Origin: Bacteroidota bacterium
GTDB taxonomy: Bacteria; Bacteroidota; Rhodothermia; Rhodothermales; Rubricoccaceae
Reading direction: 5' to 3'
NCBI GenBank assembly: GCA_039821555.1
Contig: JBCBNX010000001.1
Span: forward strand, 1-64,000
DNA: 64,000 nucleotides
Positions 26,464 to 34,432 of this stretch are shown here, piece after piece (position 1 is the stretch's first letter; every line of letters begins with the position of its first letter). Below the pieces are notes generated by a model, which saw only the letters and a program-made list of their open reading frames with translations, was not told the origin of the DNA and did not search any database. The position numbers and the translations under genes are program-made.

Positions 26464-26724
26464 CTATGCTTCGACGGGATCGACGTGGACAAACTTGCGG
26501 TTGCCGCGCGTGCGAGCGAAGCGGACGGTGCCGGTCGCCGTGGCGAACAGCGTGTCGTCGCCGCCGCGGCCTACGTTGGTGCCGGGGTGGAACTTCGTGC
26601 CGCGCTGGCGGACGATGATCGAGCCGGCCTGGACGAACGTGCCGCCATAGGCCTTCACGCCAAGCATCTTCGGGTTGGAGTCGCGCCCGTTCTTTGTCGA
26701 GCCTACGCCTTTCTTATGTGCCAT
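26464..26724 (-). CDS. rpmA: 50S ribosomal protein L27
   Basis: An 86-residue ribosomal protein near the peptidyl-transferase centre. The start [19 protein letters not shown] is the standard N-terminus without the cleavable extension found in Firmicutes; [13 protein letters not shown] and [10 protein letters not shown] follow. ATG 26724 is fixed by this. It follows rplU on the same strand, with a 95-base spacer that contains two mutually exclusive inverted repeats. The operon ends at the strong terminator downstream; the usual obg gene does not follow. Confidence 0.97.
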   Translation of the reverse strand: MAHKKGVGSTKNGRDSNPKMLGVKAYGGTFVQAGSIIVRQRGTKFHPGTNVGRGGDDTLFATATGTVRFARTRGNRKFVHVDPVEA

Positions 26725-26746
26725 GAGAGGGTTCGGTTGAGTGCGA

Positions 26747-26808
26747 GTAGCAGGTGTCAGGTGGCAAGTGGTAAGCAGGCAGCGTCTTGAACCTTGCCAC
26801 CTGCTACT
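26747..26808 (-). promoter_or_regulatory. Alternative inverted repeats between rplU and rpmA
   Basis: CAGGTGGCAAG (26758-26768) is exactly complementary to CTTGCCACCTG (26793-26803). The upstream AGTAGCAGGTG (26747-26757) is complementary to CACCTGCTACT (26798-26808), which overlaps the same right arm. Only one stem can form at a time. There is no T tract. This could tune the L21:L27 ratio or mark an old duplication. Confidence 0.45.
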
Positions 26809-26819
26809 TGTCACTCCGT

Positions 26820-27131
26820 TCAGTTGACGCTGAGTGCCTTGATGGCGATCTGCGTGTAGGGCTGGCGGTGGCCGTTCTTGACCCGGTAGCCCTTGCGGCG
26901 CTTCTTCTTGAAGACGATGATCTTGTCGCCCTTGACGTGGTCGAGGACTTCGGCGGTGACGGAGGCGCCTTCCACGGTGGGGGTGCCCACGGCGACGCCG
27001 TTGCCGGAGGTGAGGAGGACGCGGTCGAAGGTGACCTCGTCGCCGATCTCGGCGTTCAGGCGGGGGACGTAGAGCTTGGCGTCCTGCTCGACCTTGAACT
27101 GCTTCCCGGCGATTTCTACGATAGCGTACAT
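26820..27131 (-). CDS. rplU: 50S ribosomal protein L21
   Basis: A 103-residue ribosomal protein, the normal length. [20 protein letters not shown] is the classic L21 opening, and [20 protein letters not shown] the classic rRNA-binding end. First gene of the rplU-rpmA pair. No Shine-Dalgarno sequence is seen before the ATG. Confidence 0.97.
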   Translation of the reverse strand: MYAIVEIAGKQFKVEQDAKLYVPRLNAEIGDEVTFDRVLLTSGNGVAVGTPTVEGASVTAEVLDHVKGDKIIVFKKKRRKGYRVKNGHRQPYTQIAIKALSVN

Positions 27132-27214
27132 GGTGCTGCGGCTTGGTTGAGCCTGGCGAGAGGCGAGACAGCGGGTCTCACCACGCTAGGCGCGAGCGAA
27201 TAGCAAAGGCTTCT

Positions 27215-27242
27215 AATATAGAGAGCCTGCTCCCGCGTTCCA
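27215..27242 (-). promoter_or_regulatory. Possible promoter of rplU-rpmA
   Basis: On the minus strand TATATT (27220-27215) lies 16 bases after TGGAAC (27242-27237). It is the most AT-rich patch in this divergent spacer and would give a leader of about 75 bases. The -35 match is poor. Confidence 0.3.
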
Positions 27243-27378
27243 TCGTCGGGCCTCGGATTCTCCGTGAAGGGGCGGGCAGGCGGGCCATCGAAACGAAGTG
27301 CCCTCGCCAACGGTGGAAGCCTACCTTTCCCCCGCACCCTATCGCCTCGCTGCCCATCTCGCTCCCCCACTTCGGCTC

Positions 27379-28671
27379 ATGACTGCCACACTCCTCACCG
27401 TCGGCGACGAACTGCTCATCGGGCAAGTCACCAACACCAACGCCGCCTGGCTCGGCGATCAGCTCAGCCTCGCGGGCTTCGATGTGCGGCGTCACGTCAC
27501 CGTGGGCGACAGCGTCGTCGACATCACGCGGGCGCTGGACGAAGGCTTCGCCGCAGGGACCCTCGTGGTCGTGACGGGCGGGCTCGGGCCCACGCACGAC
27601 GACGTGACGAAGAAGGTCGTCGCGGACTACTTCGGCAAAGACATGCACGCCGACGAGGCGCTCGAAGCGCAGATCGCCGCGCGCTACGAGGAGCGGGGGC
27701 GGCCCGTACCGCCAAGCACCAAGCTGATGGCGCTCGTCCCCGACGACTTCGAGCAACTCGCCAACCCCATCGGCACCGCGGCGGGGCTGTGGTACGCCGA
27801 CGAGCACCAAGGCCGCGCCCGCATCGTGGCCGTGATGCCGGGCGTGCCCTACGAGATGGAGGCCATCACTAAGACGGCGCTGCTGCCCAGGCTGCGCGAG
27901 GCGCACGACGGACTCGTCATCCTGCATCGGACGCTGCTGACCGTCGGCTACGGTGAGACGATGCTCGCGGAGCGCCTCGGTGCCGAGGCGGGCGACCTCG
28001 CCCCGTATCTCAACGAGGATCATCTCGGTCTGGCCTACCTCCCCGGTTCGGGGGGCGTTCGGCTCCGTCTGACCGCCACGGGTGACGACCGCGCGGAAGC
28101 GCAGGCGCGCCTCGACCGGTTCGCCGCGTTCGTGCACGACCGCCTCGGCGACGCGATCTACGGCGAGGGCGACGACACCCTCGAAGCTATCGTCGGCGCG
28201 ATGCTGAAGGAACGCGGACTCACCGTGGCGGTCGCCGAGAGCTGCACCGGGGGGCGTGTGATGGAGCAACTCGTGCGCGTGTCGGGGGCCTCGGCCTACC
28301 TCAAAGGGGGCATCGTCGCCTACTGCAACGAAGTCAAGCGCGACCTCCTCGGTGTGAACGCGGACGACCTCAGTGAGCACGGCGCGGTCAGCGAGCCGGT
28401 GGTGAAGCAGATGGCCGAAGGCGCCCGGGCGCGCCTCGGAACAGATGTCGCGCTCGCTACGAGCGGCATCGCTGGCCCCACCGGTGGCACTCCAGGGAAG
28501 CCTGTCGGGACGCTGTGGCTCGCCTACGCCGACGAAGCCGACACGTACGCGGTGCGCCTCACGCTCACCAAGAACCGAGCGCTCAACCTGCGCCTCTCCA
28601 CGATGGCGGCGCTCAATCTCCTCCGGCGGCAGCTGCTCCGTCGCGAGCCTCAACCAGCGGCATCCCTATGA
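27379..28671 (+). CDS. cinA: CinA-family protein, MoCF domain plus nicotinamide-nucleotide amidase domain
   Basis: A 430-residue CinA protein. The N-terminal molybdopterin-binding-like domain (~3-170) opens TATLLTVGDELLIGQVTNTN and carries the GGLGPTHDD signature; in CinA it acts as an ADP-ribose pyrophosphatase. The C-terminal PncC domain (~260-420) has VAVAESCTGG near 283, GGIVAYCNEVK and TSGIAGPTGGTPGKPVGT, matching NMN deamidases. Together they would recycle pyridine nucleotides. The start is ATG 27379; the upstream 27 codons lack similarity. Coupled by ATGA to the next gene. Confidence 0.93.
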   Translation: MTATLLTVGDELLIGQVTNTNAAWLGDQLSLAGFDVRRHVTVGDSVVDITRALDEGFAAGTLVVVTGGLGPTHDDVTKKVVADYFGKDMHADEALEAQIAARYEERGRPVPPSTKLMALVPDDFEQLANPIGTAAGLWYADEHQGRARIVAVMPGVPYEMEAITKTALLPRLREAHDGLVILHRTLLTVGYGETMLAERLGAEAGDLAPYLNEDHLGLAYLPGSGGVRLRLTATGDDRAEAQARLDRFAAFVHDRLGDAIYGEGDDTLEAIVGAMLKERGLTVAVAESCTGGRVMEQLVRVSGASAYLKGGIVAYCNEVKRDLLGVNADDLSEHGAVSEPVVKQMAEGARARLGTDVALATSGIAGPTGGTPGKPVGTLWLAYADEADTYAVRLTLTKNRALNLRLSTMAALNLLRRQLLRREPQPAASL

Positions 28672-29198
28672 CCCGCACCGCCCTCAACGATGTTGCTCTG
28701 AGAGCGGTACGCCTTGCTCTACTCCTTGCAGCCACGCTCGGCGCAGGGGCCGTCGCCCAGGCTCAACAACCGCCCGGTCCGGCCTCGCCCGAGCACGATC
28801 GCGGGTGGATGACGGCCGGCATGGGTGTCGGCGGGCCGGGGCTCTTCCCCCTTGCGTTGACCGCAAACGTTGGGCGAACGCGCGTCCTACAGGTAGGCCT
28901 GCGTAGCCATATTCGCTCGCTGCTCTTCAACAATGCGCTCACGATGGCCTCCGTGTCTGTGGGCCGGTCCTGGGTGGACCGATGGACGCGCACAGCGCTC
29001 ACCGTCGGCCCCGCTTACGTGTGGAGCCAGGGCGACCGTTTCGAGTCGGTGTCTACGGTGGGCCTGATGCTCGGGGGGCAGGCGATGGCCACACCGATCC
29101 CTGAGGTGGGCATCGGGCTGGACGCTTACGTGAACCTGAATGCCGACGAGCCCGCGTACGGTGCGGCGTTCGTGATCGTCATCGACGGTAATAAGTGA
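28668..29198 (+). CDS. Secreted protein of unknown function
   Basis: A 176-residue protein with an N-terminal signal peptide (VRLALLLAATLGAGAVAQA, cleavage likely after AQA). The mature part alternates hydrophobic and polar residues (GLFPLALTANVG, VLQVGLRSHI, TLTVGPAYVW-like), as in small outer-membrane or periplasmic beta-barrel proteins. I do not recognise a family. Its ATG overlaps the cinA stop by four bases. The stop TGA is inside a 17-base tandem repeat. Confidence 0.72.
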   Translation: MTRTALNDVALRAVRLALLLAATLGAGAVAQAQQPPGPASPEHDRGWMTAGMGVGGPGLFPLALTANVGRTRVLQVGLRSHIRSLLFNNALTMASVSVGRSWVDRWTRTALTVGPAYVWSQGDRFESVSTVGLMLGGQAMATPIPEVGIGLDAYVNLNADEPAYGAAFVIVIDGNK

Positions 29199-29231
29199 TT
29201 GACGGTAACAAGTAATCGACGGCAACACGTA
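29181..29231. repeat. 17-base tandem repeat, three units, spanning a stop codon
   Basis: ATCGACGGTAATAAGTG (29181-29197), ATTGACGGTAACAAGTA (29198-29214) and ATCGACGGCAACACGTA (29215-29231). The first unit encodes the last residues (IDGNK) of the secreted protein. The last ends eight bases before the recX ATG. Confidence 0.88.
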
Positions 29232-29239
29232 AAGGCCCC

Positions 29240-29935
29240 ATGCGCGACTACTTCGAACAGCGGAATGCCCAGGACGAGCCGAAGCGACCGCCGCTCAAAG
29301 ACGGGACAATTACGCGGCTCGTGCAGCAGCAGAAAAACACCGACCGCGTGTCGGTCTTCCTCGACGGCGCGTATGCGTTTGGCCTGGCGAAGGACCTCGC
29401 CCTGACCGAAGGCTTGCGCAAGGACCGCCTGCTCACCGTTGCCGAGCAGGAGGCGCTGCTCACCCGCGACGAGGCGTTGCGAGCGCGGCGCAAGGCACTC
29501 GACTATCTCAGCTACAAGGCGCGCACGTCCACTGAGGTGCGGCGCAAGCTGCGCGACACCGGGTTCGGCGAGGACGCCGTCGAGGAGGCGGTGGCGCGCA
29601 TGGAGGAGCTTGGCTACCTCGACGACGAGGCCTACGCCAAGGCGTATGCGCGCGGTCGATTCTCAGGGCGGGGCTATGGGCCGCAGCGCATCCGGACCGA
29701 CCTGATGAAGCGGGGCCTGGACCGCCGGGTGATCGACGCGGCGCTGGAGGAGTTTGCCGAGCCAGACGACCTCTACGAGGCGGCGCTGCGCCACGGCCAG
29801 AAACGGTGGGACCGACTGGCAAGCGAGCCCGACGCACGCAAGCGCCGCAAGAAAACCTACGATTTCCTGCTCCGACGCGGCTACGGCTTCGACACCGCTC
29901 GCCGCGTGCTCGAAACGCTGGAGCGCGACGGGTGA
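29240..29935 (+). CDS. recX: Regulatory protein RecX
   Basis: A 231-residue inhibitor of RecA filament growth. After an N-terminal extension of ~60-85 residues typical of Bacteroidota RecX, helical repeats carry the family motifs ALDYLSYKARTSTEVRRKL, EELGYLDDEAYAKAYARGR and YGPQRIRTDLMKRGLDRRVI. recA itself is not in the window. The gene follows directly after the 17-base repeat and precedes the AI-2E-type transporter by 78 bases. Confidence 0.9.
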   Translation: MRDYFEQRNAQDEPKRPPLKDGTITRLVQQQKNTDRVSVFLDGAYAFGLAKDLALTEGLRKDRLLTVAEQEALLTRDEALRARRKALDYLSYKARTSTEVRRKLRDTGFGEDAVEEAVARMEELGYLDDEAYAKAYARGRFSGRGYGPQRIRTDLMKRGLDRRVIDAALEEFAEPDDLYEAALRHGQKRWDRLASEPDARKRRKKTYDFLLRRGYGFDTARRVLETLERDG

Positions 29936-29988
29936 AGAGGAAGCACGTGGTGCCATGACTGTAAGCGCCCTGACGGTGAAGCGGGGCA

Positions 29989-30009
29989 CCTTCGACCTTC
30001 GACCTTCGA
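29989..30009. repeat. Heptamer repeat CCTTCGA x3 just upstream of a start codon
   Basis: Three exact copies of CCTTCGA at 29989-29995, 29996-30002 and 30003-30009, four bases before ATG 30014. They occupy the position where a ribosome binding site would be. Confidence 0.95.
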
Positions 30010-30013
30010 CGCC

Positions 30014-31075
30014 ATGCCCCGAAGCTTTACCCTTGAACGCACCATCCGGTGGCTGCTGGCGGCAGCGGCGCTCGGGCTTGCGGTGTGGCTCGCGTACATC
30101 TTCGCCGACATCGTGCTCTACCTGCTCGTTGGCGTGGTGGTGGCGTTTCTGCTCCGGCCTATCGTGGGGCGGTACGAGCGGGCGGGCCTCGCTCCCGTCG
30201 CGGCCATCGTTGCGGCGTTCGTGACGGTCATCGGCGGCGTCGCGCTTGGGCTGCTGGTGCTGGCCCCATACGTCGGGGAACAGGTAGGGCGTTTGGGACA
30301 GCTGCTCACCCCCGAGCGCATCGAGGCCGTGGCGGCGTCGCTGGAGCGGTCGCTGAGCCGGATCACGCCGCTGCCCCCGGGCACGGTGGAGGCGCGGGTG
30401 AGCGAGGGATTGGAGAGCCTCGTGCAGCAAGAGCGCATCACGGCCATGGCAACGAGCATAGTCGGCTTCTTCGCCAACGTGTTCTATGCCGCCGTTATCG
30501 TACCGTTTGTGGCGTTCTTCGTGCTCAAGGACGGCGAGGCGCTCGAAGACAAGGCCCTCGACCTCGTGCCGAACCGCTACTTCGAGATGACGCTCTCGCT
30601 CGTGGGGACCCTCGAACGGACGCTGGGGCGCTACTTCCGTGCGCTCGCCCTGCAATGCCTGTCCGTCGGAGCCATCGCGACGGTGCTGCTGATGGTCGTA
30701 GGGCTCGACGGTGCGGTCGTGATCGGCCTGTTCACGGGCCTCGCCAACTCGATCCCGTACTTCGGCCCCGTTCTCGGGCTGGCAGCGGGCTCCCTCGTCG
30801 GCATCGCGCAGACGGGCGACCTCTCGCTCGTGCCCGGCGTATTCGTGGCGATGGCCATCACCCAGGCCTCGGACAACGTGCTGCTGCAGCCGCTCTACTT
30901 TTCGCGCGCGGCCGGGACGCACCCGCTCGTGATCCTCGTAGCCGTGCTCGTCGGCGCGCGGCTCGGGGGCATCCTAGGGATGCTCGTGGCGATCCCGCTG
31001 CTGACGGTCGTGCAGGTGCTCGTACGCGAGGTGGTGTGGAGTGTCCGCAACTACCGCATCTTCCGGCTCGTCTAG
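30014..31075 (+). CDS. AI-2E-family transporter (PerM/TqsA-like membrane protein)
   Basis: A 353-residue multi-pass membrane protein. Hydrophobic segments at ~11-30, 32-52, 60-82, 150-175, 205-235, 240-265, 270-290 and 300-335 fit the eight-helix AI-2E family. Signatures visible: FAVIVPFVAFFVLKD-like AAVIVPFVAFFVLKDGE, PYFGPVLGLAAG and DNVLLQPLYFSRAAGTHPLV. Characterised members export autoinducer-2 (TqsA) or act as Na+/H+ antiporters, so the substrate cannot be assigned. The leader carries the heptamer repeat directly before the ATG. Confidence 0.88.
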   Translation: MPRSFTLERTIRWLLAAAALGLAVWLAYIFADIVLYLLVGVVVAFLLRPIVGRYERAGLAPVAAIVAAFVTVIGGVALGLLVLAPYVGEQVGRLGQLLTPERIEAVAASLERSLSRITPLPPGTVEARVSEGLESLVQQERITAMATSIVGFFANVFYAAVIVPFVAFFVLKDGEALEDKALDLVPNRYFEMTLSLVGTLERTLGRYFRALALQCLSVGAIATVLLMVVGLDGAVVIGLFTGLANSIPYFGPVLGLAAGSLVGIAQTGDLSLVPGVFVAMAITQASDNVLLQPLYFSRAAGTHPLVILVAVLVGARLGGILGMLVAIPLLTVVQVLVREVVWSVRNYRIFRLV

Positions 31076-31138
31076 CCCCGCAGTGCCGCGAGCCAGTTGT
31101 TTCGCGCACGTGCCCGCCCCACGTCGCCCCTCGTCCCC

Positions 31139-33922
31139 ATGCAGCCTGTCCGGTCCGCCCGGCTCTCCGCCTTCGACGGCCTGCTGGCTGCGTTGGCGCT
31201 CCTCGGGCTGGGCTTGCTCGTGGCGGTGCTGCCTCGACTTCACCCGAACGCTGCGGCGTCGTACGAACTGGGGCGGGCCGGAGCTGAAACTGCCGCGGCG
31301 CAGTTTCTCGCGGACCGTGGCTATCCGACGGACGATCTCGTCCCGCAAGTCTTTTTCGGCGCGGACCACGCCCTGCTCGACACGCTCCAACAGGATCTCT
31401 CGCGGCTGAGCACCAGAGAGGCGCTCCTCGACGCAGGCCCGACGCTCCCGGCGTTTCGCTGGCAGGTTGACTGGCGTGGTGCCTTCGGCGAGGAGGGCGG
31501 CATCGAACGCGGGCCTAGCTCGGTACGCTACACGGTCTGGCTCGATCAGGACGGGCGCCCCTTTGCCCTGAATGTCTACGCATCGGGGCAACGACGCGGG
31601 GTGCTCAACAAACGCACGCTCACAGAGGTGCTCTATGGCGAGGCGCCTTCTCGAACTCCACTCGACTCGCTTCCCGCCGCGGCATTGCAGTTCGAGATGC
31701 TACCTGACAGCGGTGTGGGGGCACCCGACGCCTATGACGCGGAGACCCGTGCGCGCGACCGCGACCTGCTCGGCTATGCCCTCGAAGAGCAGTACGCTGC
31801 GTCGCGGGACGACCTAGCGGCCGCCCGTGTGCCCCTGAGCGTCGCCGCTGCCGTTTCTATCGCGGAGGTGCATTTGGGTGGAACGCTCCAGGCCGCGCTC
31901 GGCCTCACGCCCCACTCGGTCCGGCCCGTAGACAATGGCGGGAGCGAGGTGGCCCTCGTCCGCTTCGTGGCAGCGGACGCTTTGCTCGGACAGAGCCTGG
32001 TTGCCGATGTCGAAGTGACGGCCTACGGAGGGTTGCGCGCGATACGATTTGCACCCGGGGCAAGTCCCGACGGACCCCCGCTGGAGGCGACAGATCGCAC
32101 GGCCGCAACCGCGCTCAACGTGCAGATCGACCCGACAACGATGGTACCGCTCATCCGGTGGGGACTCGTCGTGCTCGTCATGCTCGTGATCGCGGTGCTC
32201 TTCCTGCGCCGCCTCGCAGCCCGGGCCGTCGACGCGCGCGCAGCTCTCATCGATGCAGGCATCGTTGCGGTCGCCACGCTGATCTGGGGGTTTCTCGTCT
32301 ATCCGAACTACTACCTGCAGTTCGGCGCGTCGCTCACGACGGCCCTGCTCTTCACGCTGATCGGAGCGCTGCTGTGGGCGGCGGCGCTCGGGCTCATCGT
32401 GTTCCTGGGTGCGGCGACCACGGATTCGCTAGCACGCGCGGTCTTTGTTGAGAAGCTCGATGCGCTCGTGCTCGTGCGCTCCGGCGCTTGGATGAATCGG
32501 CCGGTCGGCATGTCTCTTCTGCGCGGCGTCCTTGGCGGCGCGGCGCTCGCAGGGGTTCCCGTCTTGTTTTGGCTGCTCCCCGACGTGCAGGCCGCCTACG
32601 GCACGGACGCGTTTGCGTTCGTCCAGCCGGGCATCCTGATCGCGCCGCACCTGTTCCTCTCAACGCTCTGGGGGACCTTCATGCTGCTGCACTACGGCCT
32701 ACTCGGCGCAGGGTCGTTGCTAGCCCGATGGAAGCCGCATGCGGCCGTTTTGGTCACAGGGTTGACGTTCCTCGGGGCCTTCGCGGTGGTGGGACCAGTC
32801 AGCAATGGCGTCGACCCGCCTTGGGTGCGGTGGGTGTTTGCCGGAGGCTACGCGGTGGCCGCCGCCGCGCTCTTCTGGCGGACGGATGCCCTGACGGCCT
32901 TTTGGGCAATCGTCGTGAGCACCTGGCTCTATCGATTCGTGATCTATGCGATGGCGGAGGCCTCCCCGGCGTTGAACGAGGTCGGTATCGTGGTGCTCGT
33001 CCTCGCCGTCATCGTGGTTATGGGCGGGCTCGCGTTGCGCATGGATCGCACCGGCCGCGCCGTGCAGCGACCCGAGCCGAGCTACCTCACCGAGCTGGCC
33101 GCGAAAGAACGCCTCGAACGCGAGGTCGAAATCGCCCGGGAGGTGCAGCGCTCGTTCCTCCCAGCCACCATGCCCAACGTGCCCGGCCTCGATCTCGCCG
33201 CGACGTGCGTGCCCGCCGAGGAGGTCGGCGGCGACTACTACGACCTCGTCCCGCTCGACGACACGGGCCGCCGCCTCGCCGTCGTGGTGGGTGACGTGAG
33301 CGGGAAGGGCATCCAGGCTGCGTTCTACATGACGCTCGTCAAGGGCTTCCTACGAACGCTCTGCCGCACCCACGACCGCCCTTCGGAGGTGCTCACGCGG
33401 CTCAACCGGCTCTTCTGCGAGAACGTCCCGCGCGGCGCGTTCATCTCGATGATCTACGGCATCTTCGACCTCGACGCGGGCACGTTCACCTTCGCGCGCG
33501 CCGGGCACAACCCGCTCATCCTGAAGCGCGCCGACCACACGCGTGCCGACCTCCTGCAGCCCTCAGGCCTCGCCATCGGCCTCGCGCACGGCCCGCTCTT
33601 CGACGACACGCTCATCGACCACACGCTCGACTTGCTGCCGGGCGACACGCTGGTCTTCTACACCGATGGCTTCTCCGAGGCCGTGGACGACGACCGCGCG
33701 CTCTACACCGACGCGCGCCTCGCCGAGGTGACCGCCGACGCGATGCACGAGGTGGGCGACCGCGCCGCGGCGCAGCTTCTTGGCAGCCTCGTCGCCGACG
33801 TGCGGGGCTTTGCCGCCGAGGACGGCCTCCGCGACGACATGACGATGGTGGTCGTCCGCGTCGATGGGCACGTGGCCGAGCACACGGCGAACGGACGCAC
33901 GGCGCAGACCGTCGAGGCATGA
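31139..33922 (+). CDS. Membrane-bound PP2C-type (SpoIIE/RsbU) serine phosphatase
   Basis: A 927-residue signalling protein. One N-terminal membrane segment (~12-33), a large extracytoplasmic domain (~35-335), then about eight transmembrane helices (~337-645), and a cytoplasmic SpoIIE phosphatase domain (~670-920). The phosphatase metal ligands are visible: EEVGGDYYDLV (~693-703), VGDVSGKGIQAAFYM (~717), FARAGHNPLIL and YTDGFSEAVDDD (~840). Such proteins dephosphorylate anti-anti-sigma factors in partner-switching cascades; none is adjacent, so the target is unknown. ATG 31139 is chosen because the membrane segment follows directly. Its stop overlaps the DinB start (ATGA). Confidence 0.88.
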   Translation: MQPVRSARLSAFDGLLAALALLGLGLLVAVLPRLHPNAAASYELGRAGAETAAAQFLADRGYPTDDLVPQVFFGADHALLDTLQQDLSRLSTREALLDAGPTLPAFRWQVDWRGAFGEEGGIERGPSSVRYTVWLDQDGRPFALNVYASGQRRGVLNKRTLTEVLYGEAPSRTPLDSLPAAALQFEMLPDSGVGAPDAYDAETRARDRDLLGYALEEQYAASRDDLAAARVPLSVAAAVSIAEVHLGGTLQAALGLTPHSVRPVDNGGSEVALVRFVAADALLGQSLVADVEVTAYGGLRAIRFAPGASPDGPPLEATDRTAATALNVQIDPTTMVPLIRWGLVVLVMLVIAVLFLRRLAARAVDARAALIDAGIVAVATLIWGFLVYPNYYLQFGASLTTALLFTLIGALLWAAALGLIVFLGAATTDSLARAVFVEKLDALVLVRSGAWMNRPVGMSLLRGVLGGAALAGVPVLFWLLPDVQAAYGTDAFAFVQPGILIAPHLFLSTLWGTFMLLHYGLLGAGSLLARWKPHAAVLVTGLTFLGAFAVVGPVSNGVDPPWVRWVFAGGYAVAAAALFWRTDALTAFWAIVVSTWLYRFVIYAMAEASPALNEVGIVVLVLAVIVVMGGLALRMDRTGRAVQRPEPSYLTELAAKERLEREVEIAREVQRSFLPATMPNVPGLDLAATCVPAEEVGGDYYDLVPLDDTGRRLAVVVGDVSGKGIQAAFYMTLVKGFLRTLCRTHDRPSEVLTRLNRLFCENVPRGAFISMIYGIFDLDAGTFTFARAGHNPLILKRADHTRADLLQPSGLAIGLAHGPLFDDTLIDHTLDLLPGDTLVFYTDGFSEAVDDDRALYTDARLAEVTADAMHEVGDRAAAQLLGSLVADVRGFAAEDGLRDDMTMVVVRVDGHVAEHTANGRTAQTVEA

Positions 33923-34419
33923 CGCGGATCGTCACGTACACCTTCGGCGATCTGGACCGCGAGTTGGCAGCCACACGGCGGGTGCTCGAACGCGTGCCCG
34001 ATGCGCACCTCGACTGGCGACCTCATCCGAAATCGTTCACGCTGGGCGCGCTGGCCACGCACGTCGCCACGTTGCCCGGCATCGCCCTCGACATCCTCCG
34101 TGCCGCCGTGATGGATCTTGCCGCGCGCCCCTCGCCGAAGCAGGCGTTGCCGTCACGTGAGCGCATGCTCGACGCCTTCGACGAGTACGCTGCGTCGTGG
34201 CAAGAGGAACTGGCTGAGGCAACGGACGCAGTGCTGCGAGGCACCTGGTCGCTTCGGCACGGCGATCAGGTGCTCGATCAAGCTCCGCGCCTGGAGGTCC
34301 TCCGGCATTGGTGCCTGAACCACCTTATCCATCACCGCGCGCAACTGACCGTCTACTTCCGTCTGCTCGACGTGCCCGTGCCAGGCCTCTACGGACCGAC
34401 GGCAGACGAGCCACGCTGA
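33919..34419 (+). CDS. DinB-family protein
   Basis: A 166-residue four-helix-bundle protein of the DinB/YfiT-like metal-binding superfamily. The three conserved histidines are likely in ATHVATLP and in NHLIHHRAQLTVYFRLLDVPV; the latter string and the closing VPGLYGPTADE are typical. Some relatives are thiol transferases (bacillithiol, mycothiol), but most are uncharacterised. Translationally coupled to the SpoIIE-type phosphatase by a four-base overlap; convergent with the serine hydrolase gene 13 bases downstream. Confidence 0.85.
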   Translation: MTRIVTYTFGDLDRELAATRRVLERVPDAHLDWRPHPKSFTLGALATHVATLPGIALDILRAAVMDLAARPSPKQALPSRERMLDAFDEYAASWQEELAEATDAVLRGTWSLRHGDQVLDQAPRLEVLRHWCLNHLIHHRAQLTVYFRLLDVPVPGLYGPTADEPR

Positions 34420-34432
34420 GTTTAGCCTGACT

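Noticed and set aside
27178..28653. A 491-codon open frame antisense to cinA
   Set aside because: Lies opposite the complete CinA coding sequence and shows no motif; shadow frame.
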